Positions 13,729-17,160 of a DNA stretch of 17,160 nt are shown here, in pieces. Within the stretch, counting starts at the first letter, position 1; each line of letters starts with the position of its first letter. The notes below the pieces were generated by a model. That model was not told where the DNA came from, did not search any database, and saw only the letters and a program-made list of their open reading frames with translations. The stretch is from Chromatiales bacterium (lineage in GTDB: Bacteria > Pseudomonadota > Gammaproteobacteria > UBA6429 > Thiohalophilaceae): positions 1-17,160 of the forward strand of contig JAHEDB010000008.1 of the NCBI GenBank assembly GCA_024641465.1, given 5' to 3'. A program made the translations under genes and the position numbers.

Positions 13729-15075
13729 ATGATAGATAAGATCCTGATCGCCAACCGTGGCGAAATCGCCCTGCGTATCCTGAGAGCCTGTCGCGAACTG
13801 GACATCAAGACCGTCGCGGTGCACTCCGAAGCCGACCGCGACCTGAAGCACGTCCGCCTCGCCGATGAGTCGGTGTGTATCGGTCCCAACTCCTCCGCCG
13901 AAAGCTACCTGAATGTCCCTGCGCTGATCAGCGCGGCAGAGATCACCGACACCGTGGCCATTCACCCCGGTTATGGCTTCCTGTCGGAAAATGCTGAATT
14001 CGCTGAACGTGTCGAGGAATGCGGTTTTATTTTTATCGGTCCCCGGCCCGACACCATCCGCACCATGGGTGACAAGGTGGCCGCCATCGCCGCCATGAAA
14101 AAGACCGGCGTGCCCTGCGTGCCCGGGTCCGACGGCCCCCTCGGCACCGATGATGCAACCAATTCCCGTCTCGCCCGCGAGATCGGCTACCCGATCATCA
14201 TCAAGGCCGCTGGCGGTGGTGGCGGTCGCGGTATGCGCGTCGTGCACAGCGAGGCCGCGCTGCACAACGCCATTTCCCTGACCAAGGCCGAGGCCGGCGC
14301 CGCGTTCAAGAATGACATGGTTTACATGGAGAAATTCCTGGAAAACCCGCGTCATATCGAGATCCAGGTACTGTCCGATACCCACGGCAGCGCCATCCAC
14401 CTGGCCGAGCGTGATTGCTCCATGCAGCGCCGTCACCAGAAGGTGATCGAAGAGGCGCCGGCGCCGGGTATTACCGAAGAAGTGCGCAAACGGATCGGTG
14501 AACGCTGTGCCCGTGCCTGCGAAGACATCGGTTATCGCGGCGCGGGGACGTTCGAATTCCTGTATCAGGACGGTGAGTTCTATTTCATCGAAATGAACAC
14601 CCGCGTGCAGGTAGAGCACCCGGTTACGGAACTGATCACCGGGGTGGATATCGTGCGCGAACAGATCCTCATCGCCGCAGGTGAACGCCTGTCCTATAAG
14701 CAGTCGGATATCCGGATCAACGGCCACGCCATGGAGTGCCGCCTCAACGCCGAGGACCCCAACAACTTCATGCCCTCACCCGGCACCATCAACAATTACC
14801 ACGCGCCAGGTGGTCCCGGCATCCGAGTCGACACCCATATCTACAACGGCTATCGGGTACCGCCCTATTACGATTCGATGATCGGCAAGTTGATCGCCCA
14901 CGGCACGACCCGTGACATCGCCATTGCCCGCATGCGCAATGCCCTGTCCGAGGTGGTGATCGATGGCATCAAGACCAACGTCCCCCTGCATCAGGAATTG
15001 TTCCGCGATGCCGCCTTCCAGGCCGGCGGCACCAATATCCATTATCTGGAAAAGAAACTGGAAGAGAAGAAGTAA
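13729..15075 (+). CDS. accC: Biotin carboxylase subunit of acetyl-CoA carboxylase (448 aa)
   Basis: AccC uses ATP and bicarbonate to carboxylate the biotin on AccB. The product has 448 residues (E. coli 449) and the residue numbering agrees: N-terminal fold with KILIANRGEIALRI, ATP-binding Lys116 and Lys159, glycine-rich loop GGGGGRGM (162-169), Glu276 and Glu288 for Mg, Asn290 and catalytic Arg292 in EMNTRVQVEHPVTE. The C-terminal biotin-carboxylase domain is complete. It has no fused BCCP domain, as expected for the separate-subunit bacterial enzyme. It is followed by an intrinsic terminator, so the aroQ-accB-accC unit probably ends here. The long antisense frame across this gene reflects GC-biased codon use, not a gene. 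Confidence 0.99.
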   Translation: MIDKILIANRGEIALRILRACRELDIKTVAVHSEADRDLKHVRLADESVCIGPNSSAESYLNVPALISAAEITDTVAIHPGYGFLSENAEFAERVEECGFIFIGPRPDTIRTMGDKVAAIAAMKKTGVPCVPGSDGPLGTDDATNSRLAREIGYPIIIKAAGGGGGRGMRVVHSEAALHNAISLTKAEAGAAFKNDMVYMEKFLENPRHIEIQVLSDTHGSAIHLAERDCSMQRRHQKVIEEAPAPGITEEVRKRIGERCARACEDIGYRGAGTFEFLYQDGEFYFIEMNTRVQVEHPVTELITGVDIVREQILIAAGERLSYKQSDIRINGHAMECRLNAEDPNNFMPSPGTINNYHAPGGPGIRVDTHIYNGYRVPPYYDSMIGKLIAHGTTRDIAIARMRNALSEVVIDGIKTNVPLHQELFRDAAFQAGGTNIHYLEKKLEEKK

Positions 15076-15094
15076 CAAGGATCGAGGATCGAGT

Positions 15095-15122
15095 AACCAG
15101 GATTAAACAGCCTGGTTTTTTT
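15095..15122 (+). terminator. Rho-independent terminator after accC
   Basis: Stem AACCAGG/CCTGGTT with a 9-nt loop runs directly into seven T. It lies 20 nt after the accC stop. The flanks extend the pairing imperfectly: CGAG-GAT-CGAG on the left faces CTCG-ACA-CTCG on the right. Two GGATCGA heptamers stand just before the stem. Confidence 0.85.
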
Positions 15123-15162
15123 CCTTGCCCCTCGACACTCGCACCTCGTCACTGAAATTAAT

Positions 15163-16044
15163 ATGCCCTGGGTACAATTAAAACTCCATATCGCATCGCC
15201 TCAAGCTGAACAGCTTGAGGAAGTGCTCTTGGAACTGGGTGCCACCGCCGTCACCATGACGGATGCGGAGGACCAGCCACTGTTTGAGCCACCGCTCGGC
15301 ACCACGCCCCTGTGGGACAACACCATCGTCACCGGGCTCTACCCGGCCGAGACCGACACCAATCAGTTGCTAACGCAGCTTGAATCACGCCTGGGTAAGA
15401 CCCCCAAGCCGGAATACAAGCTGGAGATCCTCGACGATCAGGACTGGAGCCGCGCCTGGATGCACGACTTTAAACCCATGCGTTTCGGCCAACGGCTGTG
15501 GATCTGCCCCAGCACCTATGAACCGCCGGAGCCGCAAGAGGTCAACATCCTGCTCGACCCCGGCCTGGCCTTTGGCACTGGTACCCATCCCACCACGGCG
15601 ATGTGCCTCACCTGGCTGGATGAACATCCCCCTGTCGGCAAGACCGTCATCGACTACGGTTGTGGTTCCGGCATCCTCGCCCTGGCCGCCGCCAAACTCG
15701 GCGCCACCATCTTGTGGGCCATCGATAATGACCCCCAGGCCCTGCTGGCCACACGCAGCAATAGCGAACAAAATGGCCTGAGTGATCGAATTCAGACCTG
15801 CCTGCCGGAACAGTTTGCCACCCAGCAGACCGACTTGTTGCTGGCCAATATCCTCGCCGGCCCCTTGCACGAACTGGCCAGCCGGTTTGCCGGGCTGGTC
15901 AAACCCGGCGGACAGCTGGTGTTGTCCGGCCTGCTCGAAGATCAAGCCGAAGCGATCATTCAGACCTACCGTCCGTGGTTTGATATCTCACTCTATCGAC
16001 AACAGGAAGAATGGGTTTGCCTGCACGGCACCCGCAAGGTGTGA
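15163..16044 (+). CDS. prmA: Ribosomal protein L11 methyltransferase (293 aa)
   Basis: PrmA trimethylates ribosomal protein L11 using S-adenosylmethionine. The length (293) equals that of E. coli. An N-terminal substrate-recognition domain (about 1-60, beginning MPWVQLKLHI) leads through a linker to the Rossmann methyltransferase domain: LDPGLAFGTGTHPTTAMCL (131-149), SAM motif I VIDYGCGSGILALAA (162-176), the acidic AIDNDP (186-191), and NILAGPL (229-235), the PrmA form of the NPPY-like catalytic motif. No Shine-Dalgarno sequence is evident before ATG 15163. A terminator sits only 40 nt upstream and no promoter is seen, so expression may depend on readthrough. Codons 13-20 contain a near-perfect 22-nt palindrome. 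Confidence 0.98.
   Translation: MPWVQLKLHIASPQAEQLEEVLLELGATAVTMTDAEDQPLFEPPLGTTPLWDNTIVTGLYPAETDTNQLLTQLESRLGKTPKPEYKLEILDDQDWSRAWMHDFKPMRFGQRLWICPSTYEPPEPQEVNILLDPGLAFGTGTHPTTAMCLTWLDEHPPVGKTVIDYGCGSGILALAAAKLGATILWAIDNDPQALLATRSNSEQNGLSDRIQTCLPEQFATQQTDLLLANILAGPLHELASRFAGLVKPGGQLVLSGLLEDQAEAIIQTYRPWFDISLYRQQEEWVCLHGTRKV
15199..15220 (+). repeat. Palindrome within the start of prmA
   Basis: Arms CCTCAAGCTG and CAGCTTGAGG flank two A. In mRNA this would form a stem of about nine pairs with a GAAC loop, 37-58 nt after the start codon. It encodes part of SPQAEQLEE. Confidence 0.7.
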
Positions 16045-16049
16045 AGCAG

Positions 16050-16078
16050 TTCACTTCCCTACCCGGCACGCCTATACT
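16050..16078 (+). promoter_or_regulatory. Candidate sigma70 promoter of the zinc-ribbon/DUF3426 gene
   Basis: TTCACT (four of six), 17 nt and TATACT (five of six) lie just after prmA and about 47 nt before the next start codon. A second, weaker possibility (TTGATA at 16080) is nearby. Confidence 0.4.
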
Positions 16079-16124
16079 GTTGATATTCCTTAAGTCATGG
16101 CCTGATATGCCGCTTTAATTTCAG

Positions 16125-17160
16125 ATGTATACCCAATGTCCACATTGCCAGACCATCTTTGGTGTGAGCGAAGCCCACCTGTCCGCCGCCTTCGGTCGGG
16201 TGCGCTGTGGTCATTGCCGTGGTCAATTCAATGCCAAACGCCACCTGCTGGAGTCGCTCCCGGAGCAAAAACCCCAGCCGGTGATGGACACGTCTACGCC
16301 GCCTGTCACCGTAAACGAAACACCGCTTGAAACCCCGCCACCGGATGCACCGGTAGTCGTCACGGAAGACGATATAGAATACATCGAGCTGTCGAGCCCG
16401 CTTGAGACTCCGATGAGTGAAACCATCGAGGCAGATGTCGCCACCCCATTCGAACAACCTGCACCGGTCACCAAACCGGCGGGGCCCGGCTTCTCTGCAA
16501 AGAATCCGGAACTGGACGCCATCTTCGCCGCCCTCGACCACCGGCTGGAGGAATTATCCGAAGATACCCCCGAGACCATCCTCAGGCCCTATGAAGAATT
16601 CAAAGCCGGGAATATCCCGTCAGGCCGCTTGCATGACGCATTTGGCGACCCGGACAGTCAGACCGAGGATGACATCAAGGCCAGCATTGAAAGCATCTTC
16701 GCCGCCGCCGAGGCGGAATTGATCAAAGACAAGGCGCCTGAGGCCAGGGTTCCCCTGCATAACAAGCCCCCCTCGGATGATTTTCTGGCGGATATTGACA
16801 TCGAACTGATCGGCACCACCGAGGTCGATCCATCAGAGGAAGAGGCCGTTTCGGCATCACCATTACCGGAAGATATCTTTGTTACCGAAGCGGCAGGCGA
16901 CATCGAAGTCCTGGCCCTTGCCAAAAATCAGCTCGATGATACAGCGCAGGACGATCTCGACCCAATCACCACAACGGATCAAAAACCAAACAAACCACCG
17001 GTGTTTGAACAGGAAGAATTGCCCTTTCTGCTGCACGACTCCCTGTCGATAGAAGAACCCCCGGCCCGTAGCTGGCTAAAAACTGTCGGGCTGACCGGCC
17101 TGATCCTGGTACTGATGGCCGCCGTCGGCTTCCAGCTGGCCTTGTTTCGGAATGTGGAAC
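16125..17160 (+). CDS. Zinc-ribbon (MJ0042-type) DUF3426 membrane protein, 3' end missing
   Basis: The first 345 codons are seen; the gene runs off the right edge. Residues 1-36 are a zinc ribbon with Cys5, Cys8, Cys28 and Cys31 (CPHC and CGHC), the MJ0042-type domain that begins this family. Next is a long, acidic, Pro/Thr-rich linker of about 280 residues (37-315) without clear structure, then a membrane span at about 319-339 (GLTGLILVLMAAVGFQLALF). The DUF3426 domain itself would follow outside the window. Function unknown; the zinc ribbon is cytoplasmic and the tail periplasmic by prediction. Position after prmA is conserved in Gammaproteobacteria, usually followed by dusB and fis. ATG 16125 is chosen because CPHC must lie near the N-terminus; the ribosome site is weak. 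Confidence 0.9.
   Translation, partial: MYTQCPHCQTIFGVSEAHLSAAFGRVRCGHCRGQFNAKRHLLESLPEQKPQPVMDTSTPPVTVNETPLETPPPDAPVVVTEDDIEYIELSSPLETPMSETIEADVATPFEQPAPVTKPAGPGFSAKNPELDAIFAALDHRLEELSEDTPETILRPYEEFKAGNIPSGRLHDAFGDPDSQTEDDIKASIESIFAAAEAELIKDKAPEARVPLHNKPPSDDFLADIDIELIGTTEVDPSEEEAVSASPLPEDIFVTEAAGDIEVLALAKNQLDDTAQDDLDPITTTDQKPNKPPVFEQEELPFLLHDSLSIEEPPARSWLKTVGLTGLILVLMAAVGFQLALFRNVE

Noticed and set aside
13474..14727. 417-codon minus-strand ORF opposite accC
   Set aside because: It is antisense to a fully conserved accC whose residues match E. coli numbering; it is a shadow of GC-biased codon use and has no domain signature or ribosome site of note.

Overview
The window reads as chromosomal DNA of a gammaproteobacterium. 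The evidence is the run cutA-dsbD next to fxsA-groES-groEL, then aroQ-accB-accC-prmA followed by a zinc-ribbon/DUF3426 gene; this matches gene neighbourhoods known from Gammaproteobacteria. An HrcA/CIRCE operator together with a sigma32-type heat-shock promoter on groESL, and the tandem DsbD sensor domains, would fit environmental, possibly sulfur-oxidising lineages better than enteric bacteria. I cannot name a genus from sequence alone.

Layout: everything from position 1 to about 9237 is read leftward (minus strand), apart from one doubtful 47-codon ORF. Everything from about 9333 to the end is read rightward (plus strand). The two arms diverge from the fxsA/cutA intergenic region.

Left, accessory part (1-6300, minus strand). 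From the edge inward these are: the N-terminal 627 residues of a large secreted CSLREA/right-handed beta-helix protein that runs off the window; a candidate 89-residue tail-anchored small protein; a 169-residue exported membrane-associated protein; a doubtful 83-codon ORF; a transmembrane serine/threonine protein kinase with a long TolA-like coiled coil and a TPR-like tail; and a small outer-membrane beta-barrel protein just upstream of the kinase. Two of these genes share the same tandem TGTAA-N6-TGTAA box about 52-56 bp before their start codons, which suggests a common response regulator.

Centre (6526-9237, minus strand). groES-groEL has a strong terminator and a composite control region: a sigma32-type promoter, a sigma70 promoter and a perfect CIRCE operator. 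fxsA lies just upstream on the same strand.

Right, housekeeping part (9333-17160, plus strand). cutA and dsbD are one nucleotide apart, followed by a TlpA-like thioredoxin. Together dsbD and the thioredoxin form a periplasmic thiol-reduction module. Then come aroQ (shikimate pathway), accB and accC (biotin carboxyl carrier and biotin carboxylase of acetyl-CoA carboxylase), an intrinsic terminator, prmA (ribosomal protein L11 methyltransferase) and a zinc-ribbon/DUF3426 membrane protein cut by the right edge. By analogy with related genomes, dusB and fis would be expected next.

Most of the right half is ordinary. The points worth a second look are the duplicated DsbD sensor domain, the dual heat-shock control of groESL, the shared TGTAA boxes, the kinase/outer-membrane protein pair, the phased GCAT boxes before aroQ-accBC, and several hairpins around accC and prmA. 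I found no CRISPR array, tRNA, rRNA, insertion sequence or phage gene.
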